A DNA stretch of 64,000 nucleotides from Streptomyces sp. NBC_01351 (GTDB taxonomy: Bacteria > Actinomycetota > Actinomycetes > Streptomycetales > Streptomycetaceae), in contig NZ_CP108356.1 of NCBI RefSeq assembly GCF_036237315.1, forward strand, positions 2,352,501 to 2,416,500, read 5' to 3'. Below, piece by piece: positions 39,446-50,606 of this stretch; the stretch's first letter is position 1; each line of letters opens with the position of its first letter. Under the pieces are notes generated by a model. It was not told the DNA's origin. It saw nothing but the letters and a program-made list of their open reading frames with translations, and did not search any database. The translations under genes and the position numbers were made by a program.

Positions 39446-40354
39446 ATGGCTTTCGAACCGCCGCAGCGGCTTGTGAGGGCGCTCGGCGAGATGCCGCAGA
39501 CGGAGCAGGAGCAGGACGCGGACTGGCCGGCCCGGCTGCCCGAGCTCACCGCGGCCGCGCTGTCCCGGCGCGAGGTGCAGGCCCAGCGGGTGCAGGCCCC
39601 GGGCGGCCGGAGCAGTCTGGTCGTCCTCGTCCGGTACGCCGACGGCACCCCGGCCGCACTGAAACTGGCGCCCCCGCACGCCCGGCCCGACCTGGAGCTG
39701 GCCGCGCTGGCGCACTGGGGCGGGTTCGGGGCCGTACGGGTGCTCGACACGCGGCACCACGCGGAGGACGGGGCGCTGCTGCTGGAGCGGCTGCACGCGG
39801 AGGTGTCGCTGAGGTCGCTGCCCGAGGCGAAGGCGCTGCTGGAGGCCTGCGGCACGCTGCGCAGGCTGTGGGTGGCTCCGCCGGCCGGGCACGACTGGGA
39901 GACGGTGGCCGCGCGCACGGCGCGGCAGTCCGAGGCGCTGCGGGCGGCCCCGGCGGAGGTCCGGGAGCTGGCCGACACGGCGCTGGCGATGCGGGAGGAG
40001 CTCGTCGCCTTCCCGGCGGAGGAGCTGCTGCTGCACGGGAACTTCCGGCAGGGCAAGGTCCTCGCGGGCGATCGGGCGCCGTGGCTGACGGTGGGTCCCG
40101 AGCCGCTGGTCGGTGAGCGGGCGTACGACCTGGCGCGGCTGGTCCGGGACCGGCTGGAGGACCAGGTGGCCTCCTCGACGGGTGCGGCGGGCGCCCGGCG
40201 GCGGGTGCAGCGGCTGGCGGACGCCCTGGAGGTGGACCGGGAGCGGCTGCGGGGCTGGACGCTGTTCCGGGCGGTGGAATCGGGCAACCGCGCGCTGGCC
40301 GCGGGGCGGCACCGGGACGCGGAGCAGTTGCTGGAGTTCGCGGGCTGGTTGTAG
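39446..40354 (+). CDS. Kinase-fold protein lacking catalytic residues (streptomycin 6-kinase-like)
   Basis: The 302-residue protein has the fold pattern of the aminoglycoside/hydroxyurea phosphotransferase family: a VVLVRYADGTPAALKLA strand with K73, then LLLHGNF and LVGERAYDLARLVRDR. The family motif HGDxHxxN is changed to H197-G-N199-F-R-Q-G-K204. The Asp of the IDP metal motif is G217 (TVGPEP). Three catalytic residues are therefore replaced, which suggests a pseudokinase or binding protein. It lies 16 bp after the DUF4439 gene and 55 bp before the SPFH gene. Confidence 0.82.
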   Translation: MAFEPPQRLVRALGEMPQTEQEQDADWPARLPELTAAALSRREVQAQRVQAPGGRSSLVVLVRYADGTPAALKLAPPHARPDLELAALAHWGGFGAVRVLDTRHHAEDGALLLERLHAEVSLRSLPEAKALLEACGTLRRLWVAPPAGHDWETVAARTARQSEALRAAPAEVRELADTALAMREELVAFPAEELLLHGNFRQGKVLAGDRAPWLTVGPEPLVGERAYDLARLVRDRLEDQVASSTGAAGARRRVQRLADALEVDRERLRGWTLFRAVESGNRALAAGRHRDAEQLLEFAGWL

Positions 40355-40409
40355 GGCATACCGTACATACGAAGGTAGTTTTGTACGGCTTGTCCCGCAG
40401 GGGGCCGTC

Positions 40410-41543
40410 ATGGTCGAAGAGCTGCTGACAGCGGTCATCGCCGCCGGTGTGGGCGTCGCGGTCTACGTGTGCGCGGCCGCCCGGGTGGTGAAGCAGTACG
40501 AGCGGGGACTGGTGTTCCGCTTTGGCCGGCTGCGCGACGAGATACGGCCGCCCGGCTTCACGGTGATCGTTCCGGGGGTCGACCGGCTCCGCAAGGTGAA
40601 CATGCAGATCGTGACGCTGCCGGTGCCGGCGCAGGAGGGCATCACCCGGGACAACGTCACCGTGCGGGTGGACGCGGTCGTGTACTTCAAGGTCGTCGAC
40701 CCGGCGAACGCGATCGTGGCGGTGGAGGACTACCGTTTCGCCGTCTCGCAGATGGCGCAGACCTCGCTCAGGTCGATCATCGGCAAGTCCGACTTGGACG
40801 ACCTGCTGTCCAACCGGGAGATGCTCAACCAGGGCCTGGAGCTGATGATCGACAGCCCGGCGGTGGGGTGGGGCGTGCAGATCGACCGCGTCGAGATCAA
40901 GGACGTGTCGCTGCCGGAGACCATGAAGCGGTCGATGGCCCGGCAGGCGGAGGCGGACCGGGAGCGGCGGGCGCGCGTGATCAACGCGGACGCGGAGCTC
41001 CAGGCCTCGCACAAGCTCGCCGAGGCGGCGGCGGTGATGTCGGATCAGCCGGCGGCGTTGCAGCTGCGCCTGCTGCAGACGGTGGTGGCGGTGGCGGCGG
41101 AGAAGAACTCCACGCTGGTCCTCCCCTTCCCGGTGGAACTCCTCCGCTTCCTCGAACGAGCCGCCCCGACTCCGCCGCCGGTCCCTGGCCCGGAAAGCAC
41201 CGCCCCGCCTGCGGCGATGCTCCCCGACGCGGAGGAAGCCGGCTCGCCTGCGGCGATACTTCCCGGCGCGGAGGACGTCGGCCCGCCCTCGGCGACGCTG
41301 CCCGACGCGGAGGATGCCGGCCCGCCTGCGGCGATACTCCCCGACGCGGAAGATGTCGGCCCACCTGAGGCGACACCGCCCGGCGCGGAGGGTGCCGGCT
41401 CGCCTGCGACGCTGCCCGACGCAGAGGATGTCGGCCCGGCGGCGGCGACAACGATCGACGCGGATGGCACTACCCCGCCTGTCGCGGCAGGCCCCGGCCC
41501 GGAGGGTATCGGCACGTCCCGGGCGGGCGGGGCGGCCGGGTAG
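40410..41543 (+). CDS. SPFH/band-7 (stomatin-like) membrane protein
   Basis: The 377-residue protein begins with one transmembrane helix (about residues 4-24). The stomatin/prohibitin domain follows: VKQYERGLVFRFGRL, RPPGFTVIVPGVDR, NVTVRVDAVVYFKVVDP, then a helical region with ARQAEADRERRARVINADAE. Such proteins scaffold membrane microdomains or associate with membrane proteases. The last 110 residues are a Pro/Ala/Asp-rich tail of 13-residue repeats. The start ATG at 40410 follows GGGGG. Confidence 0.88.
   Translation: MVEELLTAVIAAGVGVAVYVCAAARVVKQYERGLVFRFGRLRDEIRPPGFTVIVPGVDRLRKVNMQIVTLPVPAQEGITRDNVTVRVDAVVYFKVVDPANAIVAVEDYRFAVSQMAQTSLRSIIGKSDLDDLLSNREMLNQGLELMIDSPAVGWGVQIDRVEIKDVSLPETMKRSMARQAEADRERRARVINADAELQASHKLAEAAAVMSDQPAALQLRLLQTVVAVAAEKNSTLVLPFPVELLRFLERAAPTPPPVPGPESTAPPAAMLPDAEEAGSPAAILPGAEDVGPPSATLPDAEDAGPPAAILPDAEDVGPPEATPPGAEGAGSPATLPDAEDVGPAAATTIDADGTTPPVAAGPGPEGIGTSRAGGAAG
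41208..41440 (+). repeat. 39-bp tandem repeats in the SPFH tail
   Basis: About six copies of a 39-bp unit encode variants of PAAILPDAEDVGP. One unit has lost a codon, and the phase stays in frame throughout. The tail is acidic and disordered and is likely to vary in copy number between strains. Confidence 0.8.
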
Positions 41544-41878
41544 CCGCTGCGCGGAGCCGTCCCCTACCCGCCCTTCCACCGTTCCCTGGGCTCCGCCCAG
41601 ACCCGCGCCTCAAACGCCGGCGAGGCTGACATTGCCCTCCGGGCAATCCAGCCGCGCCAGGCGGACGGCATCAGCCGAAATCCAGCCCGTCCGGCGTTTG
41701 AGGACTGGGGGTCCCCCCGGACGGAGTCTGGGGGAGGGTCCGGGGCGGAGCCCCGGTCTCTCAGCCGCACCGGCGATCGGCGATTGAGCCGCACGGGTCG
41801 CCGAAGACCCAGCGCCGGGGCGGGGGCTGAGCCGGAACATCCAGCCCCGCCGGCGATTGAGGCGCGGACCCCGGGGCC
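41544..41878. repeat. Repeat-rich intergenic region
   Basis: The 335-bp gap between the SPFH gene and proS contains no gene. It is built from palindromic pieces: CCTCAAACGCCGG at 41608-41620 returns inverted at 41691-41703, GGCTCCGCCC-type arms recur around 41590 and 41745, and CGGCGATTGAG occurs twice near 41780 and 41850. These wordings resemble the short dispersed repeats common between Streptomyces genes. They probably act as terminators for the two convergent genes. Confidence 0.7.
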
Positions 41879-43585
41879 CTAGGTCAGGCGGGACAGGGCT
41901 TCCGGCAAGGGGAGTTCCTCGCGGTGGCCCGTTTCACGGTGTTGGAGTTCGACCACCGACTCCGCGGACCGGCGGCCCGCCACCAGGATCCACGGGATTC
42001 CGATCAGCTCCGCGTCGGTGAGCTTCACGCCCGGGGACAGGCCGGGCCGGTCGTCCAGCAGGACCCGGAGCCCGGCGGCGGCAAGAGCCTCCGCCGCCCG
42101 CGAGGCCAGTTCCAGCTGGGCCGCCTTCCCCGCGGCCACCACGTGGACATCGGCCGGGGCCACCGCCGCCGGCCAGCACAGTCCGCGCTCGTCCGCCGAC
42201 TGCTCGGCCAGCGCGGCCACCGCCCGGGAGACGCCGATGCCGTACGAGCCCATGGTGACCCGCACCGGCTTGCCCTCCCGGCCGAGGACGTCGAGGCCGA
42301 ACGCGTCCGCGTACTTCCGGCCCAGTTGGAAGATGTGGCCGATCTCGATGGCCCGGTCGAGGCGGAGACCCGCGCCACAGGAGGGGCACGGGTCGCCCGG
42401 CTCCACGACCACCACGTCCAGGTACCGGTCCACCTCGAAGTCCCGCCCGCAGACCACGTTCCGGGCGTGGGTGTCGACCCGGTTGGCCCCCGTCACCCAG
42501 GCGGTGCCCGGCGCCACCCGCGGGTCCGCCAGGTAGCGGACCTTCTCCAGACCCTGCGGGCCCACGTAGCCGCGTACGAGATCGGGACGGTCGGCGAAGT
42601 CCTCGGCAGTGACGAGCTCGACCACCGCCGGGGCCAGGTGCTCGCCCAGCTTGCCGAGGTCCACTTCGCGGTTCCCCGGCACGCCCACGGCCACGATCTC
42701 GCCGTCGACCTTCACCAGGAGGTTCTTCAGCGTCGCCGAGGCGGGCACCCCGAGCTGCGCCGCCAGGGTTTCGATGGTCGGGGTGTCCGGAGTGTCCACC
42801 TCCTCCAGCGCGGGGTGCTCCCCGGCGGTCGGCGTCAGGGCGAAGGTGACGGCCTCCGTGTTCGCCGCGTAGTCGCAGGAGGGGCAGTCGACGAAGGTGT
42901 CCTCACCCGCAGCCGCCGGGGCCAGGAACTCCTCGGACGCCGAGCCGCCCATCGCCCCCGACACCGCCGACACGATCCGGTGGTCCAGGCCGAGGCGGGT
43001 GAAGATGCGGACGTACGCCTCGCGGTGCAGCCGGTAGGACTCTTCCAGGCCCTCGTCGGAGACGTCGAAGGAGTACGAGTCCTTCATCTGGAACTCGCGC
43101 CCGCGCAGCACCCCGGAGCGGGGCCGCGCCTCGTCCCGGTACTTGGTCTGGATCTGGTAGAGCATGACCGGCAGGTCCTTGTAGGACGTGCACTGGTCCT
43201 TGACCACGAGGGTGAAGATCTCCTCGTGGGTGGGGCCGAGCAGGTAGTCCGCGCCCTTGCGGTCCTTGAGCCGGAACAGCAGGTCGCCGTACTCCGACCA
43301 GCGCCCGCTGACCTCGTAGGGCTCTTTCGGCAGCAGCGCGGGGAGCAGCACTTCCTGGGCGCCGATGGCGTCCATCTCCTCGCGGACGATGCGCGAGACG
43401 TTGTCCAGGACCCGCTTGCCGAGCGGCAGCCAGCTCCACACCCCGGCCGAGCTGCGGCGGACGTAGCCGGCGCGGACCAGCATCCGGTGGCTGAGGGTCT
43501 CGGCGTCGGCCGGGTCCTCGCGGAGGGTCTTGGCCATGAGGCGTGACATGCGCTGCACGGGGTGCGTGCCGTGGTGTGTGGACAT
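41879..43585 (-). CDS. proS: Prolyl-tRNA synthetase (bacterial type)
   Basis: ProRS charges tRNA-Pro. The 568-residue class II enzyme has motif 1 ([12 protein letters not shown]), motif 2 ([21 protein letters not shown]) and motif 3 ([14 protein letters not shown]). An editing-domain insertion lies between motifs 2 and 3 ([16 protein letters not shown]), and the anticodon-binding domain is C-terminal. The ATG at 43585 is taken; a GTG or ATG about ten codons downstream would still leave a complete enzyme. Confidence 0.94.
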   Translation of the reverse strand: MSTHHGTHPVQRMSRLMAKTLREDPADAETLSHRMLVRAGYVRRSSAGVWSWLPLGKRVLDNVSRIVREEMDAIGAQEVLLPALLPKEPYEVSGRWSEYGDLLFRLKDRKGADYLLGPTHEEIFTLVVKDQCTSYKDLPVMLYQIQTKYRDEARPRSGVLRGREFQMKDSYSFDVSDEGLEESYRLHREAYVRIFTRLGLDHRIVSAVSGAMGGSASEEFLAPAAAGEDTFVDCPSCDYAANTEAVTFALTPTAGEHPALEEVDTPDTPTIETLAAQLGVPASATLKNLLVKVDGEIVAVGVPGNREVDLGKLGEHLAPAVVELVTAEDFADRPDLVRGYVGPQGLEKVRYLADPRVAPGTAWVTGANRVDTHARNVVCGRDFEVDRYLDVVVVEPGDPCPSCGAGLRLDRAIEIGHIFQLGRKYADAFGLDVLGREGKPVRVTMGSYGIGVSRAVAALAEQSADERGLCWPAAVAPADVHVVAAGKAAQLELASRAAEALAAAGLRVLLDDRPGLSPGVKLTDAELIGIPWILVAGRRSAESVVELQHRETGHREELPLPEALSRLT

Positions 43586-43627
43586 GTCGGGAGGCTACCG
43601 GCGGCTCCGCGGGCCCGGGAAACGACT

Positions 43628-44170
43628 TTACGGGCGCAGCAGGGGCAGTTCGGCGCCCATGACGGCGTACGGGAGGCCCGCGCTCGGGAAGTGGACCTGG
43701 CGGGCGAGGTCCTTGTAGCCGAGGGCCCGGTAGAGGCCGCGGGCGGGGCTCTCGGTGTCGATGGCGGAGAGGATCGAGCGCGGTTCGGCGGCGCCGTCGG
43801 TGATGCGGGTGATCAGCTCGCGGCCGACGCCGTGGCCCTGGAACCCGGGGTGGACGTGCAGTTCGGTGATCACGAAGGCGTCGTCGAGCCAGCCGTCGTG
43901 GCCGCCGGCCCGCAGGTAGGGCTCGACGATGCCGGACCACCAGTGGCCCCGGTCGTTGGGCATCCCGTAGACGAATCCGGTGAGCGCGCCGTCCTCGGTG
44001 AACGCGCCGAGCGCGCGGGCTCCGGGGCAGGTCATGTGGCGCTGGACGATGTAGCGCCGGATGCCGACCTCCTCCTCGCTGAGACCGAAGGCGACGGCCT
44101 GCACGCGCAGGGCCTCGTCCACGCGGGCGGCGAGGTCGAGGGGGCCGATGCGGAGTCCGGAAGGCAGCAT
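43628..44170 (-). CDS. GNAT-family N-acetyltransferase
   Basis: The 180-residue protein has the GNAT acetyl-CoA-binding pattern VITELHVHPGFQGHGVGRELITR (positions about 112-135) and the following SARGLYRALGYKD motif. The substrate cannot be told. It lies 42 bp beyond the start of proS on the same strand and may be transcribed with the second GNAT gene upstream. Confidence 0.88.
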   Translation of the reverse strand: MLPSGLRIGPLDLAARVDEALRVQAVAFGLSEEEVGIRRYIVQRHMTCPGARALGAFTEDGALTGFVYGMPNDRGHWWSGIVEPYLRAGGHDGWLDDAFVITELHVHPGFQGHGVGRELITRITDGAAEPRSILSAIDTESPARGLYRALGYKDLARQVHFPSAGLPYAVMGAELPLLRP

Positions 44171-44241
44171 GCGGCGACCTTACTGCGGGGTACTGAGGGG
44201 CCGGAATGCCGACCCCTCGGTCGCGGGCCGATTCGGGGCGT

Positions 44242-45087
44242 TCAGAAGAGCACGCTCATGAACGCGCCGATCTCGCGGAAGCCGACGCGCCGGTAGGCGG
44301 CCCGTGCGGCGGCGTTGAAGTCGTTCACGTACAGGCTGACCACGGGTGCGACGTCGCGCAGCGCGTAGTCGACGACGGCGGCCATGCCGGTCTCGGAGTG
44401 GCCGCGGCCACGGAATTCGGGGGCCACCCACACGCCCTGGATCTGGCAGGCCCTGGCGGTGGCGGCGCCGATCTCCGCCTTGAAGACGACCTTGCCGTCC
44501 TCGAGGCGGGCGAAGGAGCGGCCGCTGCCGACGAGCTCGGCGACACGGGCCTGGTAGAGCAGTCCGCCGTCGCCGGCCATCGGGGAGATGCCGACCTCCT
44601 CGGTGAACATGGCCACGCAGGCGGGCATGATCAGGTCCATCTCGTCCTTGCGGATCCGGCGGACCAGGGGGTCGGGGGCGACCGTGGTGGACGGCTGCTC
44701 GATGACCATGAGCGGCTGGTGGGAGCGGACGTCTCGGGCCGGCCCCCAGCTGGGTTCCAGGAGCTGCCACAGCAGCCGGGTGGCTTCGGCCGGGCCGACG
44801 ATGGAGGAGCAGCGGCGGCCGGTGCGGCGGGCCCGTTCGGCGAAGGCGCGTACGGCGTCGGGTTCGGCGCAGACGGGGACCAGGTTGGCGCCGGCGTAGC
44901 AGAGGGAGCGGAGCTCTCCGTCGGTGTACCAGCCCCACATCTCGCCGCCCAGGCGCCAGGGGTCGAGTCCCGCGACCTGGACCCGGGAGGTGACGAAGGC
45001 GTTCTCCACCGGCTCGCGTCCGAGGACTTCGAGCGCGGCGTCGAGATCACTGGGTTCAAGGACCCGGGTGGTGGTCTGCGTCAACAC
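44242..45087 (-). CDS. DUF4081/GNAT acetyltransferase
   Basis: The 281-residue protein has two halves: an N-terminal DUF4081-type domain (LEPSDLDAALEVLGREPVENAF) and a C-terminal GNAT domain with IQGVWVAPEFRGRGHSETGMAAVVDYAL and VNDFNAAARAAYRRVGF. The GTG at 45087 is chosen because GAGG is close upstream. The family is common in actinobacteria; its acceptor is unknown. Confidence 0.86.
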   Translation of the reverse strand: MLTQTTTRVLEPSDLDAALEVLGREPVENAFVTSRVQVAGLDPWRLGGEMWGWYTDGELRSLCYAGANLVPVCAEPDAVRAFAERARRTGRRCSSIVGPAEATRLLWQLLEPSWGPARDVRSHQPLMVIEQPSTTVAPDPLVRRIRKDEMDLIMPACVAMFTEEVGISPMAGDGGLLYQARVAELVGSGRSFARLEDGKVVFKAEIGAATARACQIQGVWVAPEFRGRGHSETGMAAVVDYALRDVAPVVSLYVNDFNAAARAAYRRVGFREIGAFMSVLF

Positions 45088-45170
45088 TGGGGCCTCACCG
45101 TACAAGTCTGCTGATCTCCGCACTGTACCCGCCGAGGCCGTTGGACGCCTGGTCCCACGGGTCACGAAAG

Positions 45171-45213
45171 GGCCCCGGCCCCGCCCGCGAGCTGCGGGAA
45201 CGGGGCCGGGGCC
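45171..45213 (-). terminator. ispG terminator
   Basis: GGCCCCGGCCCCG at 45171-45183 pairs perfectly with CGGGGCCGGGGCC at 45201-45213. It lies about 65 bp beyond the ispG stop at 45277 and about 80 bp before the next leftward gene. Confidence 0.75.
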
Positions 45214-45276
45214 GAATCCTTGGAAGGCCTTGGACGAAGCCGCGGAGCCGTGGGGTCAGCGGCTGCCGCGAAGAGG

Positions 45277-46434
<1,158 letters not shown>

Positions 46435-46552
46435 CTGCTGTGCAACCCCAAGGTGTGGATCAAGGTCCCGAATTCGGCGGGCTCCAGCCTCCGAGATTAC
46501 GCCAAACCCCGCGCGCCCCTCGCATCCGAGGGGGGTGTGGCACCCGAACGTA

Positions 46553-46583
46553 GGGAGCCGGGCACGGTCCGTGCCCGGCTCCC
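46553..46583 (-). terminator. Terminator after the site-2 protease gene
   Basis: GGGAGCCGGGCAC at 46553-46565 pairs with GTGCCCGGCTCCC at 46571-46583 around a five-base loop. It begins 28 bp after the stop at 46611 and precedes ispG, so ispG probably has its own promoter in the remaining 118 bp. Confidence 0.8.
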
Positions 46584-46610
46584 CGTTGGGTCGTGTACGC
46601 GCCCCGGCCG

Positions 46611-47912
46611 CTAGGTGATCTTGATGGGGTTGACCACGTCCGCCACCATCACCAGCAGCGTGAAGCAGATGAACACGCTGGCCACCACGTAGGCCACCGG
46701 CATCAGCTTCGCCACGTCGAACGGGCCGGGGTCGGGGCGCCTGAAGACCCGTGCCACGTTGCGCCGGACCGACTCCCACAAGGCGCCCGCGATGTGCCCG
46801 CCGTCGAGCGGGAGCAGCGGCAGCATGTTGAACAGGAACAGCGAGAGGTTGAAGGCGGCCAGCACCTGCAGGAAGATCACCAGGATGTGGGTGGCCGGGA
46901 TGTCGAGGGTGAAGATCTCCCCGCTGACCCGCGCCGCGCCGACGACACCCATCGGGCTGTCCTGCTTGCGCTCTGCCCCGTTGAAGGCCGCGTTCCACAG
47001 GTCGGGAACCTTGGACGGCAGGTTGACCAGGGACTGCACGCCGTCCTGCATCATCCCGCCCATGTGGTCGACGGACTGGCCGAAGGACTGTGGAACGTAG
47101 CCGGTGGCCGGGGTGAAGCCGAGGAAGCCCGCGGTGACGTACTGGTCCTTGACGTACTTGCCGCTGCCGTCCGTCTTGGCGACCTTGTTCTCGATCAGGC
47201 TCGCCGCGAGGTCCACGCGTTCCCCGGCCCGCTCCACCGTGATCGTGGCGGGGCCGATGGTGGCGCGGATGTCCTTCTGCAGGGCGGACCAGTCGTCGAC
47301 CTTGCGGCCGTTGAAGGCGACGATCTTGTCGCCGGGCTTCAGGCCCGCCGCGTGGGCCGGAGCGACCGGGTCCCCGGGGACGCACTTGTCGCGCTTGTCG
47401 CTCTGCTGGATGACGCAGGGCGAGACCGTTTCGACCGAGGTGGTCTGGGTGTTCAGCCCGAAGGCCATCAGGGTGGTGGTGAAGATGGCCACGGCCAGGA
47501 CGAGGTTCATGAACGGGCCGGCGAACATCACGATCACGCGCTTCCACGGCTTGCGCGTGTAGAAGAGCCTCTTCTCGTCCCCGGGCTGGAGCTCCTCGTA
47601 CGCGGCCGAGCGCGCGTCCTCGATCATCGACCGGAACGGCGAGGTGGAGCGGGCGGTGACCTTGCCGTCGTCGCCGGGCGGGAACATCCCGATCATGCGG
47701 ATGTAGCCGCCCATCGGGATGGCCTTGATCCCGTACTCGGTCTCGCCCTTCTGCCGCGACCAGATGGTCGGGCCGAAGCCCACCATGTACTGCGGCACGC
47801 GGATGCCGAAGAGCTTGGCCGTGGAGAGGTGCCCCAGCTCGTGCCACGCGATGGAGACGAGCAGGCCGACCATGAAGACCACGATCCCGAGCACCGTCAT
47901 CAGAAGTGTCAT
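46611..47912 (-). CDS. M50 site-2 intramembrane metalloprotease (RseP/RIP1-like)
   Basis: These proteases release membrane-bound anti-sigma factors by cutting within the membrane. The 433-residue protein has the HELGH zinc motif at residues 24-28, a PDZ domain ([24 protein letters not shown]) and the third zinc ligand motif PLLPLDGGH near residue 383, with about four membrane segments. Its ATG overlaps the dxr stop by four bases. Mycobacterial Rip1 and Rv2870c-ispG clusters have the same dxr-rip-ispG order. Confidence 0.93.
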   Translation of the reverse strand: MTLLMTVLGIVVFMVGLLVSIAWHELGHLSTAKLFGIRVPQYMVGFGPTIWSRQKGETEYGIKAIPMGGYIRMIGMFPPGDDGKVTARSTSPFRSMIEDARSAAYEELQPGDEKRLFYTRKPWKRVIVMFAGPFMNLVLAVAIFTTTLMAFGLNTQTTSVETVSPCVIQQSDKRDKCVPGDPVAPAHAAGLKPGDKIVAFNGRKVDDWSALQKDIRATIGPATITVERAGERVDLAASLIENKVAKTDGSGKYVKDQYVTAGFLGFTPATGYVPQSFGQSVDHMGGMMQDGVQSLVNLPSKVPDLWNAAFNGAERKQDSPMGVVGAARVSGEIFTLDIPATHILVIFLQVLAAFNLSLFLFNMLPLLPLDGGHIAGALWESVRRNVARVFRRPDPGPFDVAKLMPVAYVVASVFICFTLLVMVADVVNPIKIT

Positions 47913-49162
47913 GCGCGCGCCTCCGCGGCGGCCCGAGCCGCCATCTCCCGCGCCCGGGCCCTGGCCCAGGCTTCCGCTTCAAGGACGTCCTGGACCGTCA
48001 GGGAAGTTCCCGACTCCGGCGTCCCGTGCTCATCGACCACGGCAGAGACCGTATCCATGATTGCTGTGAACGGCAGCCGACCGGCCAGGAACGCCTCCAC
48101 GCACTCCTCGTTCGCCGCGTTGAAGACAGCCGGGGCGGTGCCGCCGAGGGTGCCCACGTGCCGGGCCAGGCCCACCGACGGGAAGGCCTCCGTGTCCAGC
48201 GGGAAGAACTCCCAGCTGGACGCCTTGGTCCAGTCGAAGGCGGGGGCCGCGTCCGGGATCCGCTGGGGCCAGCCGAGGCCGATCGCGATGGGACCGCGCA
48301 TGTCGGGCGGGGTGGCCTGGGCGAGGGTCGAGCCGTCCGTGAACTCCACCATCGAGTGCACGTAGGACTGCGGGTGCACGACGACCTCGATGCGGTCGAA
48401 GGGGATGTCGTAGAGCAGGTGCGCCTCGATGACCTCCAGCCCCTTGTTGACCAGGGTCGCCGAGTTGATGGTGATGACCGGGCCCATCGCCCAGGTCGGG
48501 TGGGCGAGGGCGTCCTTGACGGTGACCCCGGCCAGTTCGGCGCGGGTGCGGCCGCGGAAGGGCCCGCCGGAGGCCGTGACGACGAGCTTGCGGACGTCGG
48601 CCCGGGTGCCGGCGGCGAGGGCCTGGAAGAGGGCCGCGTGCTCGGAGTCGACCGGGATGATCTGGCCGGGCTTCGCGAGGGCCTTGACCAGCGGGCCGCC
48701 GACGATCAGCGACTCCTTGTTGGCCAGGGCCAGGGTGCGGCCCGCCCGCAGCGCGGCGAGGGTGGGCGCGAGCCCGATGGAACCGGTGATGCCGTTGAGG
48801 ACGGTGTGGCACTCGGAGGCGGCGAGTTCGGTCGCCGCGTCGGGTCCGGCCAGGATCTCCGGCAGCGGCTCGGCGGCCCCGTACTGGGCGCTCAGCGCTT
48901 CCTTGAGGGCCGGTACGACGTCCTCGCGCGCGACGGCCACCTTCTCGACCCGCAGCTGCCGGGCCTGCTCGGCCAGCAGCCCGACCCGCCCGCCGGCGGC
49001 GGACAGCGCGGTCACGCGGAACCGGTCGGGGTTGCGCAGGGCGAGGTCGATGGCCTGGGTGCCGATGGAGCCGGTGGACCCGAGGATGACGATGTCCCGG
49101 CGGCCGGCCGCGGGGTCGAAGAGGAGGTGCGGGTCGGCGAGGGGGGCTGGGCGGTCGCTCAT
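47909..49162 (-). CDS. dxr: 1-deoxy-D-xylulose-5-phosphate reductoisomerase
   Basis: DXR commits carbon to the non-mevalonate isoprenoid pathway. The 417-residue protein has the NADPH-binding [10 protein letters not shown], the substrate loop [12 protein letters not shown], the metal-binding [13 protein letters not shown] and the GPFRG/HPTWAMG motifs. The ATG at 49162 follows a GGGGG run at short distance. It is translationally coupled to the site-2 protease gene. Confidence 0.96.
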   Translation of the reverse strand: MSDRPAPLADPHLLFDPAAGRRDIVILGSTGSIGTQAIDLALRNPDRFRVTALSAAGGRVGLLAEQARQLRVEKVAVAREDVVPALKEALSAQYGAAEPLPEILAGPDAATELAASECHTVLNGITGSIGLAPTLAALRAGRTLALANKESLIVGGPLVKALAKPGQIIPVDSEHAALFQALAAGTRADVRKLVVTASGGPFRGRTRAELAGVTVKDALAHPTWAMGPVITINSATLVNKGLEVIEAHLLYDIPFDRIEVVVHPQSYVHSMVEFTDGSTLAQATPPDMRGPIAIGLGWPQRIPDAAPAFDWTKASSWEFFPLDTEAFPSVGLARHVGTLGGTAPAVFNAANEECVEAFLAGRLPFTAIMDTVSAVVDEHGTPESGTSLTVQDVLEAEAWARARAREMAARAAAEARA

Positions 49163-49182
49163 GCCCCCATTGTTGCCGCAAC

Positions 49183-50511
49183 TCAGGAGCGGCCGGACAC
49201 GGAGCCCCCTTCGGTGACGCGCAGGAGAAGGTGCGGGAGCGTTCCGGCGAAGTCCGGGAGCGTGACGGCGACCCGCCACCAGGCGTCCGGGTCGGCGCCG
49301 AGGGCCAGCGCGAACAGCCGGTCGGCCTCGGCCCGGGCGGCGAGCACGGGGGCCGCCCAGTCGTGCCGGTCGGGGTGGTTCACGTCGCCCAGCCAGTGGT
49401 CCTCGTCCAGGGCCCAGCAGGCGGGCGCCTTGTGCCGGACGATGTCCTCGCCGGTGAGCAGCCCGCGGGCCAGGCAGTCCCGCACCCACCGGATGTCCTC
49501 CTCGACGGACTCCATGGGCACCGCGAGGCTCGCCAGGGCCAGTTCGCGTTCGACTCCCCCGACGGGCTCGGCGGCCTTCGGGGCCAGGGAGCGCACCGCC
49601 GTGACGAGCGCGGGGACGGGCGGCGCGTCGGCCGGCCCGTCGGCGGGCCCGTCGGCCGGCTCGGGCAGGGTGCCGCGCACGATGCGGGCCACGAGCACCG
49701 GCAGGGTGCCGGGGAAGGCGGGGGCGTGCCGGAGCAGTTCCGCCCAGAGCCGGGGGTCGTCCCGCAGGGGGCGCAGCGCGCGGGAGACGGCCGTGCGCAT
49801 CCCCGTCCGTTCGGGCAGGGCCCAGCGCAGGCCCCTGGACTCGGGGAGGTGCGTGAGCAGCAGGGTGCGGCGCGCGGGGGCGACGTGGGCGACGAGCTCG
49901 TCGCAGGTGAGCAGGCCCATCCGGACGGCCCGGACGGCGGGCCGGTACCAGAGGTGTCCGTCCGTGGGCTGGGTGCCGGCGTCGAGCAGCGCCCGGCTGA
50001 CGGGCCGGGGCAGGTCGCCGGCCAGCAGCAGGGCCTCGACCGCGGTCGGCGGCAGCGGGTCCCGGGCGTGCTCGGCGAGCAGCGTCCCGGAGTCGAGGGG
50101 GGCGTGCGGCATGCGCAGCAGGGTGAGGGGGGTCCGGAGCCGGCGGCCGTGCCGCCGCAGCAGCGCGATCAGCTCGTCGGCTTCGAGCGGCCCTGGGCCG
50201 GTCTGCCGCAGCAGCTCGGGCGGGGGCCCGGGGCGGGCCGCGTACCGCGCCGGTCCGGGGAGCCCGGGCAGGGGCCGTCCGACGACGTGGGGGTTGCGGG
50301 CGACGTACTGCCGGTCCTCCGCGCTGCCGTGGCGCAGCAGGAGGGTGACGGTGGAGGCCGACAGCCACTCGTCGCGGCACAGGTACTTGCGGGTCGGCGC
50401 GTCGAACCGGCCCATCAGGTCGGTGACGACGTGGTCCGGTGCGTGGCGCAGCAGGTGCGCCGCGCACCAGGCCAGTCGCCGGCTGGTGCGGTCTTCGTCG
50501 GCCGTCGGCAT
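49183..50511 (-). CDS. Unknown Leu/Arg-rich helical protein
   Basis: The 442-residue protein is built from repeated helices of the kind DELVAHV, LLRHAPAFPGTLPVLVARIV and TLLLRHGSAEDRQYVARNPHVVG, which suggests an alpha-solenoid (HEAT-like) fold. A short PADGPADGPADAPP linker lies near residue 290. No signal peptide, membrane helix or catalytic motif is seen. ATG at 50511 has GGAG seven bases upstream; an ATG at 50568 would add 19 residues. It ends 21 bp before the dxr start on the same strand. Confidence 0.78.
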   Translation of the reverse strand: MPTADEDRTSRRLAWCAAHLLRHAPDHVVTDLMGRFDAPTRKYLCRDEWLSASTVTLLLRHGSAEDRQYVARNPHVVGRPLPGLPGPARYAARPGPPPELLRQTGPGPLEADELIALLRRHGRRLRTPLTLLRMPHAPLDSGTLLAEHARDPLPPTAVEALLLAGDLPRPVSRALLDAGTQPTDGHLWYRPAVRAVRMGLLTCDELVAHVAPARRTLLLTHLPESRGLRWALPERTGMRTAVSRALRPLRDDPRLWAELLRHAPAFPGTLPVLVARIVRGTLPEPADGPADGPADAPPVPALVTAVRSLAPKAAEPVGGVERELALASLAVPMESVEEDIRWVRDCLARGLLTGEDIVRHKAPACWALDEDHWLGDVNHPDRHDWAAPVLAARAEADRLFALALGADPDAWWRVAVTLPDFAGTLPHLLLRVTEGGSVSGRS

Positions 50512-50606
50512 CGTTCTCTCCGCAGTGCCCGTGCTGGTGCGCGTACGGGCTTCCGTACACGCACTCATCCTCGTACGTCTGTCCGACGTCCGGCGATGAT
50601 TGCAGG

